This document shows, in pieces, positions 1-8,521 of a DNA stretch of 64,000 bases. Source of the stretch: 55-13 sp964501275 (GTDB lineage: Bacteria > Armatimonadota > Fimbriimonadia > Fimbriimonadales > Fimbriimonadaceae). The position numbers and the translations under genes were made by a program. The notes beneath the pieces are model-generated. The model saw only the letters and a program-made list of their open reading frames with translations, searched no databases and was not told where the DNA came from. Location of the stretch: contig CAZCSP010000002.1 of assembly GCA_964501275.1 (NCBI GenBank), forward strand, positions 1-64,000, given 5' to 3'. Within the stretch, counting starts at the first letter, position 1. Every line of letters starts with the position of its first letter.

Positions 1-1
1 C

Positions 2-826
2 GCCTACGCCGCCGCCCAGGTCAAGCGCGCCCTGGAAGCAACCTTGGAACTGGGCGGCGAGGGCTACACCTTCTGGGGAGGCCGCGAGGGGTACGACACA
101 CTGTTGAATACCGACATGAAGCGGGAGCGGGAGCAGTTGGCCAAGTTTCTCTGGATGGCGGTGGACCACGCGAAGCAGATCGGATTCAAAGGGCAGTTCT
201 ACATCGAGCCCAAGCCCAAGGAGCCGACCACCCACCAGTACGACTCCTGCGCCGAGTCCTGCCTGAACTTCCTCCGCGAGTTCCACCTGATGGACCACTT
301 GAAACTGAACCTGGAGACCAACCACGCCACCCTCGCCGGGCACCACATGGCCCACGAGATGCGGGTGGCCGCCGATGCGGGGATTCTTGGCTCCATCGAC
401 GCCAATACGGGCGACGAACTCATCGGCTGGGACACCGACCAGTTCCCCACCAGCGTCTACCTGACCACCCAGATCATGATCGAAGTGCTAAAAATGGGTG
501 GTTTCAAGACCGGCGGCCTCAATTTCGACGCCAAGGTCCGCCGCCAGTCGCACGACACAATCGATCTCTTCCACGCCCACATTGGCGGCATGGACGCCTT
601 TGCCCGAGGGCTGGAGATCGCCTGGGCGATCCTGGAAGACGGCCGCCTCGGAGATCATGTGCGGGAGCGCTATGCCGAGTGGGAGTCGGAATTCGGCCGC
701 AAGATTCTAGAAGGCCACAAGACCCTTAACGATCTGGAAGACCACGTCCTACGCCACGGAGAGCCCGAGCGCAAGTCGGGGCGGCAGGAGATGCTGGAGA
801 ACCTGATTAACGAGTTTGTGCTTTAA
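2..826 (+). CDS. xylA: Xylose isomerase, C-terminal part (5' end outside window)
   Basis: Cytoplasmic xylose isomerase, interconverting D-xylose and D-xylulose at the entry to pentose catabolism. The reading frame is open from the first bases of the window, so about 275 C-terminal residues of a protein usually near 435 are present. Visible family features are the metal/substrate stretch FYIEPKPKEPTTHQYD, the metal-binding glutamate and histidine in LNLETNHATLAGHH, the aspartates in GSIDANTGDELIGWDTDQF and the C-terminal LNFDAKVRRQS followed by HAHIGGMD. The true start lies upstream; the TTG at 44 is an internal codon. It converges on the oxidase operon, with a long hairpin between the two stops. 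Family assignment is secure. Confidence 0.95.
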   Translation, partial: AYAAAQVKRALEATLELGGEGYTFWGGREGYDTLLNTDMKREREQLAKFLWMAVDHAKQIGFKGQFYIEPKPKEPTTHQYDSCAESCLNFLREFHLMDHLKLNLETNHATLAGHHMAHEMRVAADAGILGSIDANTGDELIGWDTDQFPTSVYLTTQIMIEVLKMGGFKTGGLNFDAKVRRQSHDTIDLFHAHIGGMDAFARGLEIAWAILEDGRLGDHVRERYAEWESEFGRKILEGHKTLNDLEDHVLRHGEPERKSGRQEMLENLINEFVL

Positions 827-833
827 GAGGGAC

Positions 834-894
834 GGCGTTGGGTGTTAGGTATTGGGTGAGAAAGCCTATTGCCAAACACCCAATACCCAACGCC
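834..894. repeat. Intergenic hairpin between xylA and the oxidase operon
   Basis: The left arm (834-858) and right arm (877-894) pair over 18 bp; a 7-base insertion in the left arm would bulge. The arm reads as degenerate copies of a GGCGTTGGG-like unit, the same style as the elements at 22062, 38273, 53611 and 54051. It lies between two convergent genes and may act as a bidirectional terminator, although no T-tract follows. Confidence 0.7.
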
Positions 895-902
895 TTCCCC
901 GC

Positions 903-1352
903 CTATCTCACCCTTACAATCGGATAATCATCCTTCGGCGGATTCTCGCCGGTTCGGGTGATTTCTCGGTAGAGGGCGCTACCGGTGTCGGCTTCGAAGG
1001 CAGGAGCGGGCTCGAACTTGCGGGTGCCGTAGTCCATGAGGATAAACAGCATGAGCGTCACCCATACAAAGCCGGTCAGCGTCCAGAGTTTGATGAGGTC
1101 GGTGCCGAATCTAACGTGCATGAAAAACAAGATGACCAGAAGAGCCTTCGTGACCGCGATCGTCATAGCGATCACATTGTTCAGTACCGTTCCCAAGGCT
1201 GGTGACCAACCCTGCTCAGCAAACACATGAGCAAGGTTGTACTTCGCAGCAAAGATGGTTAAACCCATTAGGAATAGAAGAGCCCCCAACGTCTTCACAT
1301 ACATCATGAAAGGGAAGACGTGGATACCGTTTGACTTACCGTGACTTGCCAT
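903..1352 (-). CDS. ctaF: Cytochrome c oxidase subunit IV
   Basis: Small membrane subunit of the caa3 oxidase, last gene of the respiratory operon. The 149 residues contain three predicted membrane helices (about 13-35, 55-80 and 88-108), as in the bacterial subunit IV family, including the conserved stretch TKALLVILFFMHVRFG. The C-terminus is a soluble tail of about 40 residues. The start is 6 bp after the stop of the subunit III gene, so the two are cotranscribed. The function is structural in the family; no catalytic residues are expected. Confidence 0.85.
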   Translation of the reverse strand: MASHGKSNGIHVFPFMMYVKTLGALLFLMGLTIFAAKYNLAHVFAEQGWSPALGTVLNNVIAMTIAVTKALLVILFFMHVRFGTDLIKLWTLTGFVWVTLMLFILMDYGTRKFEPAPAFEADTGSALYREITRTGENPPKDDYPIVRVR

Positions 1353-1358
1353 GATCGT

Positions 1359-2045
1359 TTACTGTGGGAGGAGATAGAAAAGTGGGAAGAGGAAAATCCA
1401 GACCAGGTCGACGAAATGCCAATAGAGGCCGACGAGTTCGGTTGGGATGTAGTCCTCGGTTACGATCTTCTTGCCTTTGGCCCACATTGCGGCCAACGCC
1501 CCAATGATGATGATTCCGATGATGATGTGGATTGCATGAAGGCCAGTCATCAGGAAGTAGAGGCTGTAGAAGAGTTCTGCGGCTCTGGGGCTCGCACCAT
1601 TCAAGTACTCGGGATGCGAGCCGAAGTTTGCTCCGGGGACCAAACCGTGTTGGAACTTGGGAGGCCATTCGAAGTAGAACTTGATGAATAGGAATGCAGA
1701 CGCCAACGCACAGGTCGCACCGAGCATCGCCACCACCATCTTAGGCTTGCGCAGTTGAGCGTAGTGGACGCCGAGTACCATCGTAAAGGAGCTGAATAGA
1801 AGGAGAGTTGTGTTCGTTGCCCCTGCTTCTACGCTCAGCGCTTCGTGAGCGCGATAGAAGTCCGGCTGATAGTGCCACCGGTAGAGGATGTAGGCCATGA
1901 ACATAGCTCCGAAGAACATGACCTCCGTGACCATGAACGTCCACATCCCCACCAGATAAGCCTCGTTCTGTTGCTCGATGTCCTCGAACTGGTGGTGGAC
2001 ATGCACCGGGAAGTTCTCGACTTCGGCGTGCGCGTTGCTAGCCAT
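1359..2045 (-). CDS. ctaE: Cytochrome c oxidase subunit III
   Basis: Membrane subunit III of the heme-copper oxidase, 228 residues. Family features include WTFMVTEVMFFGAMF near the N-terminus, the Glu/His-containing helix around YFLMTGLHAIHIIIG and the final YWHFVDLVWIFLFPLFY. Five helices are predicted, matching the short bacterial form that lacks the first two helices of the mitochondrial subunit. It starts 2 bp after the stop of subunit I, indicating tight coupling. Subunit III stabilises subunit I and aids proton uptake. Confidence 0.93.
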   Translation of the reverse strand: MASNAHAEVENFPVHVHHQFEDIEQQNEAYLVGMWTFMVTEVMFFGAMFMAYILYRWHYQPDFYRAHEALSVEAGATNTTLLLFSSFTMVLGVHYAQLRKPKMVVAMLGATCALASAFLFIKFYFEWPPKFQHGLVPGANFGSHPEYLNGASPRAAELFYSLYFLMTGLHAIHIIIGIIIIGALAAMWAKGKKIVTEDYIPTELVGLYWHFVDLVWIFLFPLFYLLPQ

Positions 2046-2047
2046 CC

Positions 2048-3745
2048 TTAGCGCTCCTCCTTAATTGCTGGTTCGGCGTCCTTCGATTTTTTCTTCTTAT
2101 GTCCGTGACTCGGGTGAGCGTATTCAATGCCGGGGAAGTCGTAGACTTCATCCGTGATGATGGGCACATGGTGGAAGTTATGGCTATCGGGCGGGGAGGC
2201 GATGTCCCACTCCAAGCCATGCGCTCCCCAGGGGTTGGCCGACGCCTTTTCGCCCTTGAAGAGCGACCAGACGAGATAGACGACAGGCGTAAAGAAGGCA
2301 ATGGCCAGAATGGACGCCCCCATCGTGGATAGGATGTGATAAATTTGAAACTCGGGAGCGAAGTAGTAGTAGTGATATCGGCGCGGCATGCCCATGAATC
2401 CAACGATGAATTGGGGCACGAAGGTCGCGGTAAAGCCGATGAAGACCAAGATCGCATTGACCTTGGCGATGCCGTCGGGATACATCCGTCCGGTCATCTT
2501 CGGCCACCAATAGTGGATGCCACCTAAAAAGCCAGTCAGTGCGCCTCCTACCATCACATAGTGGAAGTGGGCTACGATGAAGTAGGTCGCCGTTAGATGG
2601 ACGTCGGTTCCCATGGAGGCCAGGAAGAGACCCGTTAAACCACCCACGGTAAAGAGCATCAAGAAGCAGATCGCATAGATCATCGGCGTTTGCAGCCGCA
2701 CATTGCCCTTGTAGATCGTCGCCGTCCAGTTGAAGACCTTGATCGCCGAAGGAACGGCAACCAGGAACGAGATCAGCGAGAAGACGATGCCTTCATACAT
2801 CGACTGGCTGGAGACGAACATGTGGTGCCCCCAAACCAGGAAGCCAAGTCCCGCAATCGCCAGGGTAGAGAAGGCCACAAAATGATAGCCGAAGATTCGC
2901 TTCCGGGTGAAGTTGGCGATCAGTTCGCTGATGACGCCGAAAGCGGGCAGGATCATGATGTAGACCGCAGGGTGGGAATAGAACCAGAACATGTGCTGGA
3001 ACAGCACCGGGTCGCCGCCGAGTTCGGGGCTGAAGATACCGATGCCGGTCCATCTCTCCACCATGACCAGAGCCAGGGTGATGGCCACAACCGGGGTTCC
3101 CAGCAGGATCACGACCGAAGTCGCATACATCGCCCACACAAACAGCGGCATACGGAACCAGGTCATTCCCGGCGCCCGCATCTTGTGGATTGTGGCGATG
3201 AAGTTGATACCGGTAAAGATCGAACTGAAGCCGACGAGGAAGGCGCCCATGATCGCCAGGCTGACCGGCCCATGCGAGTAGGTGGTGCTAAGCGGGGTGT
3301 AGAAGGTCCAGCCGGTATCGACGCCTCCAATGCAGAGCGCCCAGACCATCAGACCGCCACCCGCCATGTAGACGTACCAGCTCAACAGGTTTAACCGAGG
3401 AAAGGCCAGGTCCCTGGCTCCGATCATCAGCGGTAAAACGAAGTTCCCCAACACCGCCGGGATCGCCGGAATCAGGAATAGGAAGATCATCACGATGCCG
3501 TGAGCGCTGAAAACCTTGTTATAGGTTTCGGTCTCCAGCAGGACGCCGGTGGGAGAGGTCAGTTCGATGCGGACTAGCCCCGCAAAGATGCCTCCCACCA
3601 TGAAAAACACGGCGGTCGAAATGAGATACAGGATGGCAATCCGCTTGTGGTCCCCGGTCAACAACCAGGACTTCACCGTCTTACCATTCGTAAGATAGTT
3701 CAACTGCTCTTCTTCGTGATGCGATTCGGTAGGTGTCGCGCTCAT
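2048..3745 (-). CDS. ctaD: Cytochrome c oxidase subunit I (A2 type)
   Basis: Catalytic heme-copper subunit, 565 residues with about 12-13 membrane helices, reducing O2 to water and pumping protons. The CuB ligand helix reads WFYSHPAVYIMILPAFG: the His and the cross-linked Tyr are present, but the usual Glu of HPEVY is replaced by Ala, with Tyr-Ser placed before the His. That YSHPxV signature marks the A2 subfamily known from Thermus and Rhodothermus. HHMF and HFHYVMVGG supply the other copper and heme ligands. The C-terminal 50 residues are a charged, Lys-rich cytoplasmic tail. Its start overlaps the stop of subunit II by one base. Confidence 0.96.
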   Translation of the reverse strand: MSATPTESHHEEEQLNYLTNGKTVKSWLLTGDHKRIAILYLISTAVFFMVGGIFAGLVRIELTSPTGVLLETETYNKVFSAHGIVMIFLFLIPAIPAVLGNFVLPLMIGARDLAFPRLNLLSWYVYMAGGGLMVWALCIGGVDTGWTFYTPLSTTYSHGPVSLAIMGAFLVGFSSIFTGINFIATIHKMRAPGMTWFRMPLFVWAMYATSVVILLGTPVVAITLALVMVERWTGIGIFSPELGGDPVLFQHMFWFYSHPAVYIMILPAFGVISELIANFTRKRIFGYHFVAFSTLAIAGLGFLVWGHHMFVSSQSMYEGIVFSLISFLVAVPSAIKVFNWTATIYKGNVRLQTPMIYAICFLMLFTVGGLTGLFLASMGTDVHLTATYFIVAHFHYVMVGGALTGFLGGIHYWWPKMTGRMYPDGIAKVNAILVFIGFTATFVPQFIVGFMGMPRRYHYYYFAPEFQIYHILSTMGASILAIAFFTPVVYLVWSLFKGEKASANPWGAHGLEWDIASPPDSHNFHHVPIITDEVYDFPGIEYAHPSHGHKKKKSKDAEPAIKEER

Positions 3746-4881
3746 TATCGATTTGCTCCGCTTTCAGTGGACAGGGCTCCGACGGAAAGGTTGCCCTTGC
3801 GAGGGCCCGGCTTGGCAGGCTGGTTCTCATGCGCCAGGGCGCCAACGGCCAAATTGGGTTCCGGTTTGCCATCACCGGTGGAACCTACGGCGCCCTTTCT
3901 CGCCCCAAGGGAAGGCTGGGACTGGCCTGGCTCCGCACTGGTTCCCAACGACTTGGTGTAGGCGATGAGGTTCAGAATCTCCTCTTCGCTCAAGTCGTTG
4001 TACGCTTGCATCGTGTTCTCGTATCCCTCGTTGATCTTCTCATAGGGATCGATGAGAGACTTTCGGAAATAGCCTTCATCGGCGACCTGGCTGGAGCCGT
4101 CGGTGAACTTGCGAGTGCGGCCAAAGATACCGTATAGGCTAGGGCCGCGTTCGTTGTCGGCGGCTGTATGACAGTTGCCACAGGCCAACTTCTCATAAAT
4201 CTCCGCGCCCCGCTGCTCCATGGTCTTGGCTTTGATGTCGTTTCCGCCGTTAGCCAGCCAAGCCGCGTAATCTTTGGGCTCCATGACGTAAACGTAGCCG
4301 CCCATCTCGGAGTGCTGCCCGCCGCAGTACATGTTGCAGAAGATGTGATAGACGCCCGGTTTGGTGGCTTGGAACCACTGAGTCGTGTACCTTCCTGGAA
4401 CCACCATGTACTGGATTCGGAACTCCGGCACATAGAAGGCGTGGATAACATCTTGCGAGATCATAGTCAAGCGGACTGGCTTGCCGACTGGGACGTGGAG
4501 CTCGTTGTTCTCCCGGACGCCGCTCGGCGCGTGCTGGGCGTGCCACATCCACTGCTTGCCAACGATGTAGACGTCCATCGCGTCCTCCGGTGGGGTGCGC
4601 ATCTTAACGAAAAGGTTTGCCCCAAAGAAGAACATGACCAGTCCGAGGATGGTGGGAATGATTGTCCACGTAAGTTCCAGCGGCATATGCTCATAGATTG
4701 GGCGGGACCGGTCCACCTTGCTCCCTTCGCGATATCGGATGGCGAAGAAAAGCACGAGCGAGCCAACTAGAAACGTGAACAGAACCGTGAGGATCGTCAG
4801 GGTGTAGAAGATGGCATCGTGCTCGGCGGCAAAGGTCGAGGCTTGCTCCGGCGACATTGAGAAATTGGATAGCTTGAACAT
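3745..4881 (-). CDS. ctaC: caa3 oxidase subunit II with fused cytochrome c
   Basis: Electron-entry subunit, 378 residues. Two membrane helices (about 25-48 and 71-92) precede a periplasmic CuA cupredoxin domain with W111, H147 and CNMYCGGQHSEM (C182, C186, H190, M193). A cytochrome c domain follows with heme site CGNCH (234-238) and distal Met in ENTMQAY, making this a caa3-type subunit that takes electrons from the ACIII cytochromes. After the heme domain comes a 60-residue tail rich in Gly, Pro, Ala and Lys, with recurring RKG and VGAL words, not usual for the family and possibly unstructured. It follows sco by 17 bp. Confidence 0.95.
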   Translation of the reverse strand: MFKLSNFSMSPEQASTFAAEHDAIFYTLTILTVLFTFLVGSLVLFFAIRYREGSKVDRSRPIYEHMPLELTWTIIPTILGLVMFFFGANLFVKMRTPPEDAMDVYIVGKQWMWHAQHAPSGVRENNELHVPVGKPVRLTMISQDVIHAFYVPEFRIQYMVVPGRYTTQWFQATKPGVYHIFCNMYCGGQHSEMGGYVYVMEPKDYAAWLANGGNDIKAKTMEQRGAEIYEKLACGNCHTAADNERGPSLYGIFGRTRKFTDGSSQVADEGYFRKSLIDPYEKINEGYENTMQAYNDLSEEEILNLIAYTKSLGTSAEPGQSQPSLGARKGAVGSTGDGKPEPNLAVGALAHENQPAKPGPRKGNLSVGALSTESGANR

Positions 4882-4898
4882 AAGAAACCGTTCCGTGG

Positions 4899-5741
4899 CT
4901 AGGCCTGGGTCGGCGCCCCTCCCTTTGCTTGGGTCTGGCGGCCCTTGACGATCATCAGACCAATCCAGCCAAAGAGGCCAATGGCGAAGATGCCTGCGAC
5001 CAAGCGGACAACGCCCTCAATGACGACGCTCCGCTGGCCGGTAACCGGATCGATCATGACGCAACCCAGCAGGACCGTCTCCGCTCGACGACCAACCTTA
5101 TCCTGTTCCGCAAGAGCCAGAGCCTGTTCGAACTCCTTTTTGGGATATTCGGTGCTGGTCATATACTGGATGATCTTGCCCGAGGCGCTCAGTACCATCA
5201 GCCCAGCGGGGTGGTTGATGCGGTCGTCCTTGGGATCGTAGGCGAAGCCGAAGCCGACTGAATCGGTCACCTTGCGAATCTCTTCCAACTGGCCCGTGAG
5301 GAAGTGGAAACCCTCCTCGTTCGTCTCGCCCTTCAGGACCTTCAGCAGACTGGTCTTCTTGTTCAAGGCGAGTGCAGGCGTCTCAGTGGGCTTGATGCTC
5401 AAGAATACGACGTCGTAGTCCTTCCCCACCCGCTTGTCCTCGACCCGAGCAATCGTCTTGACCAGATTGTCGGCCTCCTTGCCGCACATACCGGTGCAGG
5501 TGTAGAAGATCGGCAGCAGGACCACGGGACGCTTGCCTAGAAGCGAGTTGAAAGCAATGTCGTTTCCATTCTCGTCCTTGAATCGTGCCTCGCCAGGAAC
5601 TTGTGCCCCCAGTTTTTGCTCCAGCTTCATCTCCGCCAAAGCCTGCTTGAACGGCTGTTGGGCAAAGGCGGCCGAGGACAGGGCGCAGAGGGCCATCAAA
5701 CCCAGGCTCCGAAATCCGAAATCCGAAATCCATAATCTCAC
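4899..5741 (-). CDS. sco: SCO1/SenC copper chaperone for CuA assembly
   Basis: Thioredoxin-fold copper chaperone that metallates the CuA site of subunit II. Copper ligands are visible as CTGMC (CxxxC) and the His in RINHPAG. An N-terminal signal helix and a C-terminal membrane helix (about 240-262) place the domain outside the membrane; the second helix is an addition to the short SCO form. The GTG start overlaps the TGA of the upstream gene (GTGA), supporting the chosen start. The first residues, including ISDFGFRS, are read from a 7-bp tandem repeat, so the signal peptide carries repeat-derived sequence. ATG at residue 16 is an alternative but leaves a very short signal peptide. Confidence 0.88.
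   Translation of the reverse strand: MRLWISDFGFRSLGLMALCALSSAAFAQQPFKQALAEMKLEQKLGAQVPGEARFKDENGNDIAFNSLLGKRPVVLLPIFYTCTGMCGKEADNLVKTIARVEDKRVGKDYDVVFLSIKPTETPALALNKKTSLLKVLKGETNEEGFHFLTGQLEEIRKVTDSVGFGFAYDPKDDRINHPAGLMVLSASGKIIQYMTSTEYPKKEFEQALALAEQDKVGRRAETVLLGCVMIDPVTGQRSVVIEGVVRLVAGIFAIGLFGWIGLMIVKGRQTQAKGGAPTQA
5709..5731. repeat. 7-bp tandem repeat inside the sco signal-peptide codons
   Basis: The unit CCGAAAT is repeated about 3.3 times with no mismatch. On the coding strand it supplies residues of the SCO signal peptide. A 7-bp unit changes the frame whenever the copy number changes, except by multiples of three. Confidence 0.8.
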
Positions 5742-6154
5742 GGCTGGGACGGAACCTCCGATCCGGAATTGAGCTTCGCTCCGCGTTCTGCCGATAACTT
5801 GATCGCCTGTTCAATGGGTAGGCGTTGGGCTCCTTTGACGTACTCCGACTCGCCTGCCGTCGTCAGGACCTCATTCTCATGCTTCCGCAAGTTCACCATG
5901 TCTGTTTTGGTCGTCACGTTGGTTTGCAGAATCGGGTTGGGGGCCGCAGGGATCTTGGCGGACTTTAAGTCGTTGACCCCATTTGTGTCTTTGAAGTAGT
6001 CGTATCCATAGTGCAGGATCGCCCACCCAGCGATGTAGCTAAAGAACGTAAACCCGAAGAAGATCATCGATACCTTGAAGATGTTCTTGGTATGCAGGTC
6101 GCGCTGCTCATAGCCCAGTTCGACCAGGGGATCAGTGCGTTCGTCAGTGTGCAT
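5738..6154 (-). CDS. Small ACIII/caa3-associated membrane protein, function unknown
   Basis: 138 residues with one membrane helix (about 27-50, FKVSMIFFGFTFFSYIAGW) and a soluble C-terminal part. The motif order, NPILQTN, then DMVNLRKHENEVL, then RLPIEQAIKLSAERG, matches a conserved short protein I recall beside ACIII and caa3 oxidase genes in several phyla, with no assigned role. It overlaps the start of actF by 11 bp and the sco start by 4 bp, so it is translated as part of the operon. A structural or assembly role is inferred from position only. Confidence 0.75.
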   Translation of the reverse strand: MHTDERTDPLVELGYEQRDLHTKNIFKVSMIFFGFTFFSYIAGWAILHYGYDYFKDTNGVNDLKSAKIPAAPNPILQTNVTTKTDMVNLRKHENEVLTTAGESEYVKGAQRLPIEQAIKLSAERGAKLNSGSEVPSQP

Positions 6155-7337
6155 GAGCGGCCTCCTTGATTCTGGGGTCGTAGCTTGGCATCAGCGGAGC
6201 CTGGGCGACGGATCGGGTGAATCCGAAAAGCCAAAGGCCGCCCAACCCTACCACGGCGATCCCATCCCAATGGCTCGGGATCGGGGTCCTATTGGCCATG
6301 GCGGGCATGATGACGTAGTACATATCGACCAGCCTGAATACCAGCACAAAACCGCAAAGCTTGGCCAGTAGCGGCGCTTGGGCCTTCACCCTCGGCGAGA
6401 GCAAGGCGAAGAACGGGATGAAGAACTGGCCCAGCATGACCGCCATTCCCACCGCGTTCCAACCCATTTTCGATCGGTTCACATAGTAGGTGATGAACTC
6501 GGGCAGGTTGCCAGACCAGATAATGAGGTACTGGCTGAGCGAGGTGTAGCCCCAAAGCATGACGAACGCCAGCATCAGGTTGCCCATATCCCGCGTCCAA
6601 CTGCTGGTCACTACTTCACTGTAGGGTTCCCGGCTCTTGTTCAGCGTGGCGATCATCGTCACGAAGGCATAGGCCATGAGCGTCATGCCAACTACCCACC
6701 AGGCTCCGTAGATGGTGGAGGACCAGTAAGGCTCTAGGCTCATCACCCAGTCGGTGAAGGCGAAGGTGATGGAGAGGACGAAGATCACGAGTCCGGGGGA
6801 TGCCCAGTTGGTTCGGAGCGCCCGTTCCTTGTCGTTCCTGGACTTGTCTTGCCGCAAAGTGGAGGCACGAAGCAACGACGCCATGAACATCCAGAGGATG
6901 AAGTAGACGACGGTACGGCCAGCAAACCCAGCCTGGTTCAGCCACCAGGCCTTGGCATGGAGCACATGATCCGCCTGAATCACGTCGGCATTCGCCCAGG
7001 GATACAAGTATTGATTGCCAACCAAGACCGTCCAGAGGATCGGCAAGAAGCTAACGAAAAGGAGCAAGAAGTTGGTGAAGCTGGCGCCGGCTTCCATCAG
7101 CCGCAGAACCGGCAAGCCCCACTTTCCGTTCACGCAGTGCTTCAACAGAATCAGCCCAAGACATCCAAGGGAAAGAGACGCCCAGACCAGCCATCCGAAC
7201 AGGTAGGCCTGCCAGACTTCTTTCTCCCCCGTTGAGAGCCCATAGGCCAAAAACCCGACTCCGCCAAGGGCCACGAGGCCAGCCAAGGAGCTGTATCGGC
7301 TCAGGGAGACCTCTGGTTGATCGTGATGTTCGCTCAT
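6144..7337 (-). CDS. actF: Alternative complex III membrane subunit ActF
   Basis: Integral membrane subunit of the menaquinol:cytochrome c oxidoreductase (ACIII), 397 residues with about 10 hydrophobic helices. ActF and ActC are homologous NrfD-like subunits in the known ACIII structures; ActF is thought to contribute to proton transfer. Here DWVMSLEPYWSSTIYGAWW and LMLAFVMLWGYTSLSQYLIIWSGN (two family stretches) are recognisable. It directly follows actE with no gap and is upstream of the small membrane protein, with overlapping codons. Assignment rests on sequence and operon order. Confidence 0.9.
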   Translation of the reverse strand: MSEHHDQPEVSLSRYSSLAGLVALGGVGFLAYGLSTGEKEVWQAYLFGWLVWASLSLGCLGLILLKHCVNGKWGLPVLRLMEAGASFTNFLLLFVSFLPILWTVLVGNQYLYPWANADVIQADHVLHAKAWWLNQAGFAGRTVVYFILWMFMASLLRASTLRQDKSRNDKERALRTNWASPGLVIFVLSITFAFTDWVMSLEPYWSSTIYGAWWVVGMTLMAYAFVTMIATLNKSREPYSEVVTSSWTRDMGNLMLAFVMLWGYTSLSQYLIIWSGNLPEFITYYVNRSKMGWNAVGMAVMLGQFFIPFFALLSPRVKAQAPLLAKLCGFVLVFRLVDMYYVIMPAMANRTPIPSHWDGIAVVGLGGLWLFGFTRSVAQAPLMPSYDPRIKEAAHAH

Positions 7338-7961
7338 CTAGTGCCCCCCTCCTTCATTGCCATGCTCTTCGCCCTTGGGCTCCGGCATGGGGTGCTTGCT
7401 ATCCGCCTCTTGCTTGTCTGCGGCGGTGGCGTCCTGGCTAAGTTGGAGAGTTCGGATATAGGCCACGATGGCCCACCGATCTCTCGGCTCCACGCGGGAA
7501 GCATAGCTGTACATTGATCCGTAACCATTCGTGATCACATCGTAAAAGTGCCCCACCGGCATCTTTTGCAGACGCTCGGTGTGGTAGTTCCCTACCGGCC
7601 TCCGGAGGGTGAATCCGCGCTTGGCGATCATTCCCTGCCCGTCGCCCAACTGCCCGTGACAGGGCGTGCAGTAGATCGTGTACCGTTCTTTGCCTCTGCG
7701 AATGAGTTCCTCGTCGACAGGAAGGGGAAAGTCATCCACCAGCTTGCCGTCTTTGAACCCGGTGAAGAAAGCATCGTCCAGGCGAAGGTGCCCCCTGGCG
7801 ACCGTGCCCTCCACCAGCGGCCTCGCCGTTGAACCGTCAGAGTAGAACTTGCTCTGCTGGTAAGGCTCATGAATCTTGGGCTGGACCCACATATCGGTGT
7901 GGCAACCAACTACCGCCAAACCTGCCCCAAGGGCCATCAAAACCTTCTGGTTCGTCTTCAT
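7338..7961 (-). CDS. actE: Alternative complex III monoheme cytochrome c lipoprotein ActE
   Basis: Periplasmic monoheme cytochrome c of ACIII, 207 residues. A hydrophobic N-terminus ending in VVGC is a plausible lipobox, so the protein is probably anchored by lipid. The heme site is CTPCHG, preceded by ERYTIY and followed by GDGQGMI; a candidate distal Met lies in NGYGSMYSY. The last 35 residues are a His/Glu/Lys-rich tail. It overlaps the end of actD by 4 bp. It relays electrons from the iron-sulfur/heme branch to the oxidase cytochrome domain. Confidence 0.92.
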   Translation of the reverse strand: MKTNQKVLMALGAGLAVVGCHTDMWVQPKIHEPYQQSKFYSDGSTARPLVEGTVARGHLRLDDAFFTGFKDGKLVDDFPLPVDEELIRRGKERYTIYCTPCHGQLGDGQGMIAKRGFTLRRPVGNYHTERLQKMPVGHFYDVITNGYGSMYSYASRVEPRDRWAIVAYIRTLQLSQDATAADKQEADSKHPMPEPKGEEHGNEGGGH

Positions 7962-8521
7962 TCCTCAACTCCCGGCGAATCCTTCACCAGCGAAACGGCG
8001 TTGGCGTTCATGGCTTCCATAAAACTCTTGGTCTCCACTTCATCGAACAGTGGATCATGCGCCTCAATCGCCAGGAAGAACTTGTCCTGGCTGGCTCGCT
8101 CGAAGTTCGGGGCGTTGAATGCGGCGTGGTAGGGCTGCGGCAGCTTGTTCAGCCCCAGCATCCCGAGGAACGCTCCGAACGAAGCGAACAGGATGGTGCA
8201 TTCGTAGGCCACCGGGAAGAACATCGGCAATGAGTTGAACGGCTTGCCGCCCACGTTCATCGGATAGTCGATGACCGACGTGTAGTACTGAAGCAAGAAT
8301 CCGCATGTTCCACCAACCAACGCGCCCGCAAAGACGATCCAGGGCACCTTCTCATCCTTGAACCCCACCGCGTCGCTGAGCCCGTGGATCGGGAACGGCG
8401 TATAGGCTTCCAATTGCTTGTAGCCTGCCTCTCGCGCCAGTTTGCCCGCCGCAACCAACTGTTGAGGCGTATCGAACTCGGCGACCATTCCGTAGGTTTT
8501 GGGAGCTTTGCTGGCATGCAT
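7958..8521 (-). CDS. actD: Alternative complex III subunit ActD (DUF3341)
   Basis: Membrane subunit of ACIII, 187 residues. A soluble N-terminal domain starting YGMVAEFDTPQQLVAAG and containing YTPFPIHGL is typical of the DUF3341 family. Two membrane helices follow (about 60-82 and 98-122). ActD contacts ActC and ActF in known complexes and has no cofactor. Its ATG overlaps the stop of actC by one base and its end overlaps actE by 4 bp. Confidence 0.9.
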   Translation of the reverse strand: MHASKAPKTYGMVAEFDTPQQLVAAGKLAREAGYKQLEAYTPFPIHGLSDAVGFKDEKVPWIVFAGALVGGTCGFLLQYYTSVIDYPMNVGGKPFNSLPMFFPVAYECTILFASFGAFLGMLGLNKLPQPYHAAFNAPNFERASQDKFFLAIEAHDPLFDEVETKSFMEAMNANAVSLVKDSPGVEE

